64,000 nucleotides of DNA from Flavobacteriales bacterium (GCA_016710015.1 JADJLR010000002.1:644256-708255); one strand, 5' to 3'; counted from the stretch's first letter, positions 17,739 to 25,870 are shown. Made by a program: numbers and translations. Notes: generated by a model from the letters alone, not told the origin.

Positions 17739-18467
17739 ATGACCGGGTTCCTCGATTGGTTCGAGCGGCACAAGCTGGGCGTGATCGGCACATTGACCCT
17801 GCATTCCATGCTGCTCTTCGGCTTTTCCCTATGGCAGATCCGCACCACACCTACCGAAGGTGAGCGCAGTGAAATGCGCGTGGAAGTGGTGCAGCAGGAA
17901 GAGGCCGAGGAGATGATCCAGCGGATCGAGCATCCGGAGTTGGTCCCTACCCAAGTGACCAATGCCACCAGCAACATCACTGCGGACCGTACGACTCCCT
18001 CCTTCTCGCAAGCGCGACTTGCAGAGCGTGTGGAAAATGAATTGCGCGCCATGGAACAAGAGGAATTCGATCGATTGGCGCAGGAACGCAAGGAACAAGG
18101 CAAAGAAGTGCAGATCCCCGAGCTGGATCCGTCGAAATGGGACAAGGAACAGTACATGAACAAAGCCGCAGAACCTGTCAAGGTGGAGGGCGCGACCACG
18201 GTATGGCACGATCTGAAGGGCCGCACCCGGGAGGATGATGTGCCCGGCTATCTGTGCAAACAACAAGGCCGGGTCGCCATCAGTATCCAGGTGGATGAGA
18301 ACGGTCGAGTCGCCAAGGCGGATGTGGATGCTGCGCGAAGCCAAGGTGCGGATGAATGCATGCTTGAACACGCAATGACTTCTGCGAAGAGGGCCCGGTT
18401 CAATGCATCCGCCTCTGCCCCCAAACCGCAAAAAGGCACCCTCTACTTCCTCTTTCTCGCCCAATAA
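17739..18467 (+). CDS. Energy transducer TonB family protein
   Basis: A 242-residue protein with one N-terminal membrane helix (about residues 12-30), a charged periplasmic linker rich in Glu and Gln, and a C-terminal TonB-like domain (about 165-242, with VAISIQVDENGRVAKADV). It would pass proton-motive energy to outer-membrane transporters. No ExbB/ExbD genes are nearby. The linker is short and acidic rather than Pro-rich, so a specialised role is possible. Confidence 0.75.
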   Translation: MTGFLDWFERHKLGVIGTLTLHSMLLFGFSLWQIRTTPTEGERSEMRVEVVQQEEAEEMIQRIEHPELVPTQVTNATSNITADRTTPSFSQARLAERVENELRAMEQEEFDRLAQERKEQGKEVQIPELDPSKWDKEQYMNKAAEPVKVEGATTVWHDLKGRTREDDVPGYLCKQQGRVAISIQVDENGRVAKADVDAARSQGADECMLEHAMTSAKRARFNASASAPKPQKGTLYFLFLAQ

Positions 18468-18471
18468 CTGC

Positions 18472-18520
18472 CGTTGTGTCCGCATTATAGTTGAATTATC
18501 GGTCGTTATGTCCGTTTTAT
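18472..18520. promoter_or_regulatory. Pair of 17-bp near-identical direct repeats before hsp20
   Basis: CGTTGTGTCCGCATTAT (18472-18488) recurs as CGTTATGTCCGTTTTAT (18504-18520), 14 of 17 bases identical and offset by 32 bp, about three helical turns. The 105-bp gap is AT-rich compared with its surroundings. The repeats lie 53-101 bases before the hsp20 start and may be a regulator site; this is inference. Confidence 0.4.
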
Positions 18521-18572
18521 TGATCGGTACTTGGTTTGAAAGCGTGGTTCCGCGATCAAAACACACGCAACC

Positions 18573-19013
18573 ATGCTTACGAAATACCGCACCCAAACCC
18601 CATTCACCCATCCGTTGAACGATCTGATGAGCAGCTTCCTTGGCAGGGACATCAGCCAACCTTTGGGACACGATGATGTTCAATTGAGCACGCCCAAGGT
18701 GAATATCACCGAGACGAAGGAAGGCTTCGGGCTGGAACTGAACGTTCCCGGTTTCACCAAGGACCAGATCCGGATCACCATGGAGGAGAACATCTTGAAG
18801 ATCCACGGAGAACAGGAAAAAGTAGAAGCCCAGGAAGGCGAAAGCTACCTGCGTCGAGAATTCAGCCACACGTCATTCGAGCGCGGATTCCACTTGCCAG
18901 AGAACGTGAACGGCGATGGCATCAAGGCGGAGGTGACCCATGGTGTGCTGCGGATCCACCTGCCCAAAGTGGAGCCTAGCAAGCCTGCAACGCGCCAGAT
19001 CAAGATCAACTGA
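18573..19013 (+). CDS. Small heat shock protein, Hsp20/alpha-crystallin family
   Basis: A 146-residue ATP-independent chaperone that holds unfolding proteins. The alpha-crystallin domain spans about residues 40-135, with the ELNVPGF and GVLRIHLPK strands typical of the family and the C-terminal anchoring region after it. It stands alone with its own AT-rich upstream region and a strong hairpin behind it, so it is probably a single-gene, stress-induced transcript. Confidence 0.93.
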   Translation: MLTKYRTQTPFTHPLNDLMSSFLGRDISQPLGHDDVQLSTPKVNITETKEGFGLELNVPGFTKDQIRITMEENILKIHGEQEKVEAQEGESYLRREFSHTSFERGFHLPENVNGDGIKAEVTHGVLRIHLPKVEPSKPATRQIKIN

Positions 19014-19025
19014 GTTCGATCCATG

Positions 19026-19064
19026 CAACGCAAGAAGGCCGTTGTCGACGGCCTTCTTGCGTTG
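19026..19064 (+). terminator. Perfect 17-bp stem hairpin after hsp20
   Basis: CAACGCAAGAAGGCCGT (19026-19042) pairs perfectly with 19048-19064 around a 5-base loop. It lies 12 bases after the hsp20 stop. Only a weak T-rich stretch follows (TTTCC), so it may act as a terminator or as an mRNA-stabilising end. Confidence 0.7.
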
Positions 19065-19094
19065 AGTACCTTTCCGTCCCAAACACCCTTCACC

Positions 19095-19619
19095 ATGACC
19101 CGTTCCCTCCTACTTGCCTGTTCGATCGGTCTTTCTACGATCATCCTTGCCCAAGAAGATAAAGCCCCCCAAGTGGTAAAAAGCGAGGCGATGGAAATGC
19201 AAGTTGCGACCACGCCTAGCATCACCTTCACCGAGATCCTGCCCCAAACGAAAATGGAAGTGATCGGCCTTTCTGATGTGGCACCAGCTCCGGCCGCCTG
19301 TGATGGAACTGCGGATCAGGCGCGTGTGGATTGCTTGGGGCGCGAAGTGCTGAAGGCCATTCAGGAGAAGCTGAAAACAGCTGGCGTTGCGGCGGATGAT
19401 AGCGGCTACCCCGTGTCGGTCGCCTTTGCGCTGAATGAGTACGGTGAGGTGCGCAGCGTGCAGGTGGAACGCACCGGGGGAACGGATATCTCGAAGCACG
19501 TGATCGTTGCCTTGAATGGGATCCGCGACTTCCGACCCGCAACGCAAGAGGATACTCCCGTGGGTGTGGGCATTCGCATCACCTATCCGGCAGAGCTGCT
19601 CTTCGGCGGTTCGAAGTAA
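19095..19619 (+). CDS. Secreted protein with TonB C-terminal-like domain
   Basis: A 174-residue protein with an N-terminal signal peptide ending near LAQ (residue 20). The C-terminal half (about 110-170) follows the pattern of the TonB C-terminal fold (VSVAFALNEYGEVRSVQVERT), but the protein has no membrane anchor of the usual TonB type. It is probably periplasmic. ATG 19095 is preferred because the signal peptide starts there; the open frame upstream runs through the hsp20 hairpin. Confidence 0.65.
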   Translation: MTRSLLLACSIGLSTIILAQEDKAPQVVKSEAMEMQVATTPSITFTEILPQTKMEVIGLSDVAPAPAACDGTADQARVDCLGREVLKAIQEKLKTAGVAADDSGYPVSVAFALNEYGEVRSVQVERTGGTDISKHVIVALNGIRDFRPATQEDTPVGVGIRITYPAELLFGGSK

Positions 19620-19680
19620 AGCGCACGCAACCATGACCAAGACTTGCACGTAGACCTTACTTACCTCAACTCCGAGCCCC

Positions 19681-19905
19681 ATGGAAGCCAAACTGCTCAA
19701 CTACTACCAAGACGTGTTGGATAAGATCAGCAAAGCCGATGCACCCACCTTCCGCAAGGAGATGCGTAAGGCCTTCAAACGGCTGGTCCCCACCGAGCGC
19801 GAAGCATTGAAGCAATGGTTCCGGAGTGCTTGCCTATGCCGTATCCCCGACAGGGACCTGCAACCAAGCTCCGTTCCGAGTAACGGACCGGATCAATTGA
19901 AATAG
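19681..19905 (+). CDS. Small conserved-looking hypothetical protein
   Basis: A 74-residue basic, soluble protein, predicted mostly helical, with a CLCR motif near residue 51. Not recognised. It overlaps the convergent membrane-protein gene by 13 bases at the 3' end. Codon use resembles the neighbours, which supports a real gene, but no family evidence is available. Confidence 0.5.
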   Translation: MEAKLLNYYQDVLDKISKADAPTFRKEMRKAFKRLVPTEREALKQWFRSACLCRIPDRDLQPSSVPSNGPDQLK

Positions 19906-20603
19906 CGGCTGTTCCACGCTTCGGTACTGAACTGACCGAAGAAGGCGAACCAACCGAACACCGTGAAGCTGGCGCATACCATCACGGTCCAGAACATCAT
20001 GATGATCCGGTGCGCCCCCCAGAAACCGGCTTGCGGATCCATTGAGATCAGGGACGTGGGTACCAACATGGCCAATACGATACCGACCAACACCACCATC
20101 GTGGCCAGGTGAATGGCTGAACGGAACGGCCAGTTCAGTATCGCACGCGCCCGATCGAGGTCGTTGCCCCATTTGTGTACGAGGTAGAAGCGGTCATCGC
20201 CCAAGGGAACGAAGAGCAAGGGATCCACCTCGCTATCGCACAGCTTGAATTGTGTTGATGGAGCCATGAACAGGAAGCCGGAGAGCGGCGTTTCCGCTTT
20301 GCGCTCCAGTCTTCGGATGGCATGCACCGCCTGGTTGGGGATCGACCCTTTGTACAATTTACCTGGGAGGAATCGCAGCCGGTAACGGATGCACAATGCC
20401 TTGATGGAATCCAGATCGAACACCCGATCGGGATCCAATCCGCGAATGCGCACAGGGTCCGACCCGGTCGCGCTTCGCACCAAAGCGCGGATCAAGTCAT
20501 CCTGCTTCTGCTCTTCTGCAAGCAGCAGGTGAATGTCCGACATAAGGATCTCTTGCCCCAAGAGCAAGCGTTCCAACCGTTCTTGTTCTGTGCGTATGGC
20601 CAT
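19893..20603 (-). CDS. Hypothetical two-helix membrane protein
   Basis: A 236-residue protein. The N-terminal 150 residues are soluble and charged. Two membrane helices follow (about 163-185 and 196-222), then a short C-terminus ending in WNSRYFN. I recall similar uncharacterised Flavobacteriia proteins with this ending, but no function is known to me. It lies 39 bases downstream of the DUF1883 gene on the same strand. Confidence 0.7.
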   Translation of the reverse strand: MAIRTEQERLERLLLGQEILMSDIHLLLAEEQKQDDLIRALVRSATGSDPVRIRGLDPDRVFDLDSIKALCIRYRLRFLPGKLYKGSIPNQAVHAIRRLERKAETPLSGFLFMAPSTQFKLCDSEVDPLLFVPLGDDRFYLVHKWGNDLDRARAILNWPFRSAIHLATMVVLVGIVLAMLVPTSLISMDPQAGFWGAHRIIMMFWTVMVCASFTVFGWFAFFGQFSTEAWNSRYFN

Positions 20604-20642
20604 GGTATTCGACCCTATAACGCGTTCTGCACGCGATCCGTG

Positions 20643-21041
20643 TCAGCCCTCGCTCTTGGAGGCCATGCTGATCTCCGCAGCATGCTGTTCGGCATCAGCG
20701 ATGCTATTCAGCATGGCTTGATCCCGGACTTCGGGTGGTGCATCAATGGCGATGGACGACACCGCAAGGCTATTCGGGCTCATGCGCGAACAACTCGCCT
20801 TCACCGCGATGGGTGCATCGTATGACCCTTTCTCAACCACGACGGTCCAAATGGAATCAAAGGGGATCACGAACCGCACCGGTGACTCTTCGAACATGCC
20901 TCCGTGGTAGGTATGGGTCTTGCCTTGGCGATAGGCCTTCAGCTCGCGGGCGGTCATGAACTTCACCTTGGTCGGTACATCGATCTCGACCTCGATGATC
21001 TCTTTCCGCTTCGCCTCGAACGATTGATACAGGAACTTCAT
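20643..21041 (-). CDS. DUF1883 domain protein
   Basis: A 132-residue protein. Residues 1-85 match the DUF1883 pattern (MKFLYQSF start, V.V.IDVPTKVKFM, AYRQGKTHTYHGG, SPVRFVIPF..W.VVV). In some bacteria this domain is joined to a TIR domain, which hints at a sensory or defence role, but here it stands without one and has only a Ser/Ala-rich tail. It is transcribed toward the two-helix membrane gene. Function unknown. Confidence 0.75.
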   Translation of the reverse strand: MKFLYQSFEAKRKEIIEVEIDVPTKVKFMTARELKAYRQGKTHTYHGGMFEESPVRFVIPFDSIWTVVVEKGSYDAPIAVKASCSRMSPNSLAVSSIAIDAPPEVRDQAMLNSIADAEQHAAEISMASKSEG

Positions 21042-21205
21042 GCGCTGGATGCAATGGTTTCGGTAAAGATAAGGGGATGTGAAGACCTTGAATGCGAAAA
21101 GGTGATGTTGAAGATGCCTCGAGCGGGTTGTGCAAAATTGAGAACCAATGGTCTGATGATCAGCAGCGCACTTCTGTTCTCAGATGGATGCGCGGAAATG
21201 GCTAA

Positions 21206-21574
21206 CTACCCCCTCCCCCCCCCGCGTGAGTTCCGGGTAAGCGATCCCAACATATCCATCATCCGGGCAAGGAGTTCAACCGTCTTGGTCCGCCAACTCG
21301 TTTCATCGTTCTCTTCATGTGTGCTCGTGGCGTTCAAATGAACCACCCGAGGTACTGGCGCATCCGTTGCTAGATCCTCATCATCTTCCAACCATTCGAA
21401 TGCATTCACCCCAAAGACCTTGTTCAGGCGTTCTATGAACTGGGTCGTTGGTTGCCCGCCTTGCTCCCGCCTGCTGATCCGACTGGCATCCACGCACATC
21501 TTCTCTGCCATTTGGGCCTGCGTTAGCTGATGCTCCGTTCGAAGTGCTTTCAGTTTCCTAGCGAAGGTGTTCAT
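21206..21574 (-). CDS. XRE family helix-turn-helix regulator
   Basis: A 122-residue protein with an N-terminal HTH_3 domain (residues 4-60: LKALRTEHQLTQAQMAEKM, DASRISRREQG) and a C-terminal half of unknown role. The start at ATG 21574 fits the domain; the longer open frame adds 17 basic residues. A run of nine C on the plus strand near 21215 encodes the Gly-rich C-terminus, so the final residues are unsure if homopolymer calls are wrong. A 53-bp palindrome lies 117 bases upstream and may be its operator (inference). Confidence 0.8.
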   Translation of the reverse strand: MNTFARKLKALRTEHQLTQAQMAEKMCVDASRISRREQGGQPTTQFIERLNKVFGVNAFEWLEDDEDLATDAPVPRVVHLNATSTHEENDETSWRTKTVELLARMMDMLGSLTRNSRGGGRG

Positions 21575-21690
21575 GGGGAAAGCTGCTGCTGGTCGTGAAA
21601 ATAAGCGCCTTCGGCGATACTTCAACCCTACAAAACGAGAAAAGGTCGCGTTTCGTGGCTTCCCATCCTTGACCTTTCCGACTCACGACT

Positions 21691-21743
21691 TGCGTTCTGC
21701 GCATATTTCATGCGCGCTGCGCATGAAATATGCGCAGAACGCA
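21691..21743. repeat. 53-bp palindrome with 25-bp perfect arms
   Basis: TGCGTTCTGCGCATATTTCA plus TGCGC (21691-21715) is the exact reverse complement of 21719-21743, with a 3-base centre. The hexamer GCGCAT or its complement ATGCGC occurs five times between 21690 and 21790, and AACGCAT repeats follow on the right. It sits between the divergent XRE gene and the secreted-protein gene at 21846. It could be an operator array, a cruciform-forming site or a mobile-element remnant. Confidence 0.75.
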
Positions 21744-21845
21744 TGAAGAACGCATGGAACTTGCGGAAAACGCATTGGATATGCGCGATGGGAACCGAAA
21801 GGTTTGAGGACCGGCAATTCCGCAGGGAACTAAAACCACTTTCCG

Positions 21846-22652
21846 ATGAAAATTCCTTGTTACTGGCGTCGCAACGCTTGCGGGACAGTACTCGCCTGCG
21901 GCATGACCTTGAGTTGGGGACTACTATCCAATGCTCAATTCCATGATCCCGTCTGGACCAGTGGTTCAACGCAGATCACTTTTCCCCATGGTGATGTAAC
22001 CCAGGTGCAGGTTCAAGACCTACCCACACCGACCAATGCGAACATCCCGGCTCAGTTCCGCTACAGTGGTGCTGTTGCGAACACATGCCAATATGGTCAG
22101 TATGACCGTGAGGGCAAGCTCCTGTTCTTTATCGTGGACGGCAATTTCTACAACGCCGATGGGTACTTGATCGCCGATGCGGCCCTTTCGCCGAACGATC
22201 TGGATTGCAGCACTTGTTTCTACCCAGGACAGGAAATCCATGTATATCCCGTTCCTGGAAGTTGCAGCCGCTACTTCGTTTTCTCGCTGTACAGTGTGTT
22301 CCCGGATGGCTCATTCGTCTTCCAGGCGCAGGGTCTCCTGCGGAAGACCCTGCGCAGGTTTGGAGGTCATTGTCGACTGAGCAAGAAGGACCAGACACTG
22401 AGCCTGCGTTGGACTGAGCCTGCCGAAGTGTCGAAGTGTGGTGGTGGAATAAATTGGAACGGCGCTCAGCAGCCGTTCGGTCACGTTAGCTTCGTCTTCC
22501 AGGCGCAGGGTCTCCTGCGGAAGACCCTGCGCAGGTTTGGAGGTCATTGTCGACTGAGCAAGAAGGACCAGACACTGAGCCTGCGTTGGACTGAGCCTGC
22601 CGAAGTGTCGAAGTGTGGTGGTGGAATAACACCACCACGTAAATACCACTGA
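21846..22652 (+). CDS. Secreted protein truncated by repeat sequence
   Basis: The first 155 or so residues look like a normal exported protein: signal peptide ending SNAQ near residue 31, then a Cys-containing beta-rich region (SPNDLDCSTCFYPGQEIHVYPVPGS). From residue 157 the reading frame is made of two copies of a 139-bp non-coding-type repeat and carries no natural domain. The usual body and C-terminal sorting domain of such a protein are missing. I infer a larger T9SS-type gene whose 3' part was lost or displaced. The repeat keeps the frame open because its period (177 bp) is a multiple of three. Confidence 0.55.
   Translation: MKIPCYWRRNACGTVLACGMTLSWGLLSNAQFHDPVWTSGSTQITFPHGDVTQVQVQDLPTPTNANIPAQFRYSGAVANTCQYGQYDREGKLLFFIVDGNFYNADGYLIADAALSPNDLDCSTCFYPGQEIHVYPVPGSCSRYFVFSLYSVFPDGSFVFQAQGLLRKTLRRFGGHCRLSKKDQTLSLRWTEPAEVSKCGGGINWNGAQQPFGHVSFVFQAQGLLRKTLRRFGGHCRLSKKDQTLSLRWTEPAEVSKCGGGITPPRKYH
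22314..22452. repeat. 139-bp repeat, copy 1
   Basis: Identical to 22491-22629, 177 bp away. It holds an 11-bp inverted repeat (GCGCAGGGTCT with AGACCCTGCGC, 8-base loop) and the element CTGAGCCTGCCGAAGTGTC, which on the other strand reads like the CTTCGGCAGGCTCAG-type dispersed repeats seen in many environmental genomes. Confidence 0.9.
22491..22629. repeat. 139-bp repeat, copy 2, with a degenerate third partial copy behind it
   Basis: Exact copy of 22314-22452. Between the copies is a 38-bp spacer. A diverged partial copy follows at about 22648-22703 (CTGAGC, GAGCCTGCGGAAG and GGTGCAATAA recognisable). The array ends about 50 bases before the convergent universal stress protein gene. Confidence 0.88.
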
Positions 22653-22751
22653 GCTTACGTTGACTAGAGCCTGCGGAAGGGCCGTAATGTCGCGGTGCAA
22701 TAACCTTACGGTCCGCTCTTTGGTCCACCTGAGCAAGAGGAATGTACAACA

Positions 22752-23552
22752 CTACAACTTCACGCTCAACACCGGGAAGTTCGTGTGGTTCACGATATCC
22801 TCGGTAAGGCTGCCATTCACCACATGGAAGAATCCGGTCCGTCCGTGGGTGGCCATCACGATGAGGTCCGCATCAATGCCCTTGGAGAAGTTCAAGATGC
22901 CTTCTTCAATGCTGAGATCGTTATAAATGGTGGCCGTGAAGGTCTTCAGCTCATGACGTTGTAAGAAGCGATCGATGGCCCGGTGCCCGTCCTCGCTGCG
23001 TTCGAAATTGCGCGGGGTATTCACCTTCAGCAAATGCACTTTCGGGTCGAACAGATCCAACAATGGAAGGAAATCGCTGTACTTCTCCACATCCTGGTCC
23101 GAGAAATTCGATGCAAAGACGATGTCCCTCAGGTCGAAATCCTCAATGTGTTGTTTGACCACCAATACGGGCATGGGAGCCTGCCGAACGATCCGTTGTG
23201 TATTCGACCCGACGATACCACGCAGGCCACTTGTACCATGAGAACCCATCACAATGAGATCCGCTTCCTGCAACCGCTCGTTCTTGAACATCTCGGACAA
23301 GGACATTTGCCGAAGCATGAACTTCCTCAACTCGATGCCTTCCAGAAAGGGGAGTTTGGGGACGGCTTCCAGCTTCGCTTCGATCTCGTGCCGCAGCTTT
23401 TGGTTCTCGGTATGGAAGTCGGTCATCTGTTCGTACAGATGCACCACGTCGATCAATGCACCGGATCGACGTGCGATCTTGGCGGCCACGCGCAAAGCAT
23501 CAGTGGCACATTCGGAGAAATCGAATGGAACGAGTATGGTCTTTATCGACAT
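22752..23552 (-). CDS. Universal stress protein, tandem UspA domains
   Basis: A 266-residue cytoplasmic protein with two Usp domains (about 1-145 and 150-266). Each has the ATP-binding loop: GSHGTSGLRGIVGSNTQRIV in the first and THGRTGFFHVVNGS in the second. Such tandem proteins bind ATP and respond to starvation or other stress. ATG 23552 is chosen because MSIKTILVPFDFSE is the canonical start; the upstream open frame lies across the divergent SiaC-like gene. Confidence 0.93.
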   Translation of the reverse strand: MSIKTILVPFDFSECATDALRVAAKIARRSGALIDVVHLYEQMTDFHTENQKLRHEIEAKLEAVPKLPFLEGIELRKFMLRQMSLSEMFKNERLQEADLIVMGSHGTSGLRGIVGSNTQRIVRQAPMPVLVVKQHIEDFDLRDIVFASNFSDQDVEKYSDFLPLLDLFDPKVHLLKVNTPRNFERSEDGHRAIDRFLQRHELKTFTATIYNDLSIEEGILNFSKGIDADLIVMATHGRTGFFHVVNGSLTEDIVNHTNFPVLSVKL

Positions 23553-23650
23553 GTTCGGTGTTTCAACGACAGGCTGAAAATAACATCCCCTCCTTTGATA
23601 ACCAAGTGACCGAACGGAATGCTCAAGCTTGCTACATTCGCAGCTCTCCC

Positions 23651-24034
23651 ATGGACACCGATCTGGATCTGCCTGCGACCGAACGGACCCCTGCGGTGGA
23701 ATTGCGTTCCGCCGAGGGTTTGTTGAGCATCCACGGCTGTTCCATTCCGGAAAATGCGGATCGGTTCTATTCGCCGATCCAGGACCGCATCGAGGCATAC
23801 GCCTTGCACCCAAGGTCCAAAACGATGCTCCGGGTGGCACTCTCCTATTTCAACTCCAGTTCGTCCAAGTACCTGCTCGACCTTATGAAGCGGTTGGAGG
23901 ATCTGCACGGATCCGGGCGTTCGCAGGTCACCATGGAATGGCAATACACCCGTGGCGATCTGGACATGAAGGAAGCCGGGGAGGATTATAAGGCGTTGGT
24001 GGAGTTCCCGGTGAAAGTGAAGGAGGTGGATTGA
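23651..24034 (+). CDS. SiaC family regulatory phosphoprotein (DUF1987)
   Basis: A 127-residue single-domain protein of the DUF1987/SiaC family. In Pseudomonas, SiaC is phosphorylated on a Thr by SiaB and controls a diguanylate cyclase. Here the matching loop reads YFNSSSSK with Ser69 in place of the Thr, still phosphorylatable. No SiaB kinase or SiaA phosphatase gene is in the window. The gene ends directly against the convergent gene at 24035. Confidence 0.8.
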   Translation: MDTDLDLPATERTPAVELRSAEGLLSIHGCSIPENADRFYSPIQDRIEAYALHPRSKTMLRVALSYFNSSSSKYLLDLMKRLEDLHGSGRSQVTMEWQYTRGDLDMKEAGEDYKALVEFPVKVKEVD

Positions 24035-24801
24035 TCAGCGATCGGACATGGCCTGCTGATAAGCACGGTCGGAGATCGCCACGCCTTCACGGAAATGATC
24101 CACCGCCCCCCACGGGTGTGAGACCTTGCGGTAGATGACCAGCCGACCTTCTTCAGTGACTCGACTCTCTACGACCACAGAGCGCCCCTCTTTGTAGACC
24201 CGCTGGCCCTCTTCACCATCCTTCTGACCTTCGAGCGCTACGGGCTTGGGCTGCACCTGCACTTTCTCGGGTGGTGCTTTCCCCGTTCGGCCCCGATCGG
24301 TTCCACGGGGGTCGGACGAGCGCGAACGGGTTGTGCCACTACGCGGATCTCGGGTTCCACCTTCAACGGTACAGGAGTTACCTCCATTGACGGCTCCACC
24401 GTTGGCGCGGGTTTGATCGTTGGTTCAGGTCGTGTAGCAGCGGCCTCTTCCGCATCGCGTTTCAGGATCAAGGCTTGGAGATCCTGGATCTTGACCTTCG
24501 GATACACGTTGTATGGTCGCATCGTTCGGGCTTCCTTGAATTTCTCCATGGAAGCTTCGTACTGACCACCCTGGAACAACGCTTCCGCTGCCTCCATCAC
24601 CGCTTGGTACTCTGGGTCCTTGCCCGCAGCATCCTGTTCCTGTTTCGCAATGCGCGCACGTTCCTTGGCACTGAGTTTCTCGAAATCGCGCGCGAGACCA
24701 TCCGGCTGGGCCATGGAGAAAAGGCCGACCAACAAGGCGAGCATGAACAACACGGAACGTGGTCCGTATGGTCCGGTCGCTTGGCTTTGGAGAGGCAACA
24801 T
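24035..24801 (-). pseudogene. Exported TPR-like protein, frameshifted
   Basis: Two overlapping frames (24238-24801 and 24035-24262) together make one protein of about 255 residues: a signal or membrane segment, a helical repeat-like region (EALFQGGQYEASMEKFKEA), a Pro/Glu-rich linker, and a C-terminal YRKVSHPWGAVDHFREG motif. The last motif is familiar to me from uncharacterised Flavobacteriales envelope proteins. Adding one base to the C4 run at 24281-24284 joins the frames as ERGKAPPEKVQVQ. It is therefore either a recent pseudogene or a sequencing error. Confidence 0.7.
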
Positions 24802-24939
24802 CCGGTTGAGAGTGAATGGCTTGCGCGTGTTCTACGCCCCAAACCAACGCAGGGTTCCGGTGTCGCTTGCAAGGAATGGGCCGGAGTTTTCAAGAATGCC
24901 GTGTCCGGATCCAGTGCAAGCGAGTATCCCATAGCCTCA

Positions 24940-24967
24940 TTGAAACACGCGAGGCGCGGTAACTTCG
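24940..24967 (+). promoter_or_regulatory. Possible promoter of the coiled-coil lipoprotein gene
   Basis: TTG (24940-24942), a 17-base spacer and TAACTTCG (24960-24967) approximate the Bacteroidota TTTG/TAnnTTTG promoter with one mismatch in the -7 element. The start codon is 58 bases downstream. Confidence 0.35.
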
Positions 24968-25024
24968 TCCCCGACGGAAAAACACACGGATCCAAACCCA
25001 ACGTGCGTTCATCCATGGAACCGC

Positions 25025-25870
25025 ATGAAATACACCATCACCACCCTTGCGACCTTAGCCCTTTTGCAGGCTTGTACCCCGGACGATCCCAAGGTCTCCG
25101 AACCGTACCGCCAACTGGAGGAAGATCAACAGCGTACCCAAGCCATCGTTGCCGAAAAGGATTCCACGATCAATGCGCTATTCGGCACGTTCAACCGGAT
25201 CAGCGAGAACCTGCGCACCGTGCGGGCCAAACAAGGTGATCTGGTGGCACCCAGTGGCGGGGTGGAAAGCAAGGCGGAGATGGAGCAACGCATCATGGCC
25301 GATATCGAACAGATCGATGCGCTGCTCGCGGAGAACAAGGGATCGATCGCGCAGTTGAAGAAGCAGGCCCGATCATCGGGTACGAAGCTGGGCGAGTTGG
25401 AACGCATGATCACGGATCTGGAAAAGGCCAGTGCGGAAAAGGATGCGGAGATCGGCGTACTCAAGGAGCAGTTAGCCAGCACCAACAGTTCCTTGGCCAC
25501 ACTGATCGAAATGTACCGGGACAAATCACAGCTTGCCGACATGCAGCGGAATGCATTGAATTCGGCGTACTACACCATCGGTTCCGCCAAGGAATTGAAG
25601 GCGGCAGGGGTGCTGTCCAAAGAAGGTGGTGTGGCCGGGATCGGCGGGGTGAACAAGTTGAATACCGCAACACTCCCAGCAGATCATTTCACGGAGATCG
25701 ACATCACCAACACCTTGGAGATCCCCATCGGCGGAACGAAGGCGAAGCTGGCCACCTCGCATCCCGAAGGTTCGTATCGCTTGGAGGATGGCGCGGCTAA
25801 ATTGGTGATCACGAACCCGGAGAAATTCTGGAGCATTTCCAAGTATTTGGTGGTCGTGGTGGACCGCTGA
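25025..25870 (+). CDS. Coiled-coil lipoprotein
   Basis: A 281-residue protein with a signal peptide and lipobox LLQAC (lipidated Cys17). Residues 25-170 are predicted long coiled coil (heptad-rich, EKDAEIGVLKEQLAS). The C-terminal 110 residues form a globular beta-rich domain (FTEIDITNTLEIPIGG.KAKLATSHPEGSYRL). It is probably attached to the outer or inner membrane facing the periplasm. Similar lipoproteins are common in Bacteroidota with no known role. It is transcribed divergently from the frameshifted TPR-like gene. Confidence 0.8.
   Translation: MKYTITTLATLALLQACTPDDPKVSEPYRQLEEDQQRTQAIVAEKDSTINALFGTFNRISENLRTVRAKQGDLVAPSGGVESKAEMEQRIMADIEQIDALLAENKGSIAQLKKQARSSGTKLGELERMITDLEKASAEKDAEIGVLKEQLASTNSSLATLIEMYRDKSQLADMQRNALNSAYYTIGSAKELKAAGVLSKEGGVAGIGGVNKLNTATLPADHFTEIDITNTLEIPIGGTKAKLATSHPEGSYRLEDGAAKLVITNPEKFWSISKYLVVVVDR

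Noticed and set aside
22314..22710. CRISPR array
   Set aside because: Only two exact copies, units of 139 bp, one 38-bp spacer, and no cas genes.
24035..24262. A separate 75-residue gene
   Set aside because: Its sequence continues the protein of the upstream frame after one added base, and its apparent start is internal to that protein.
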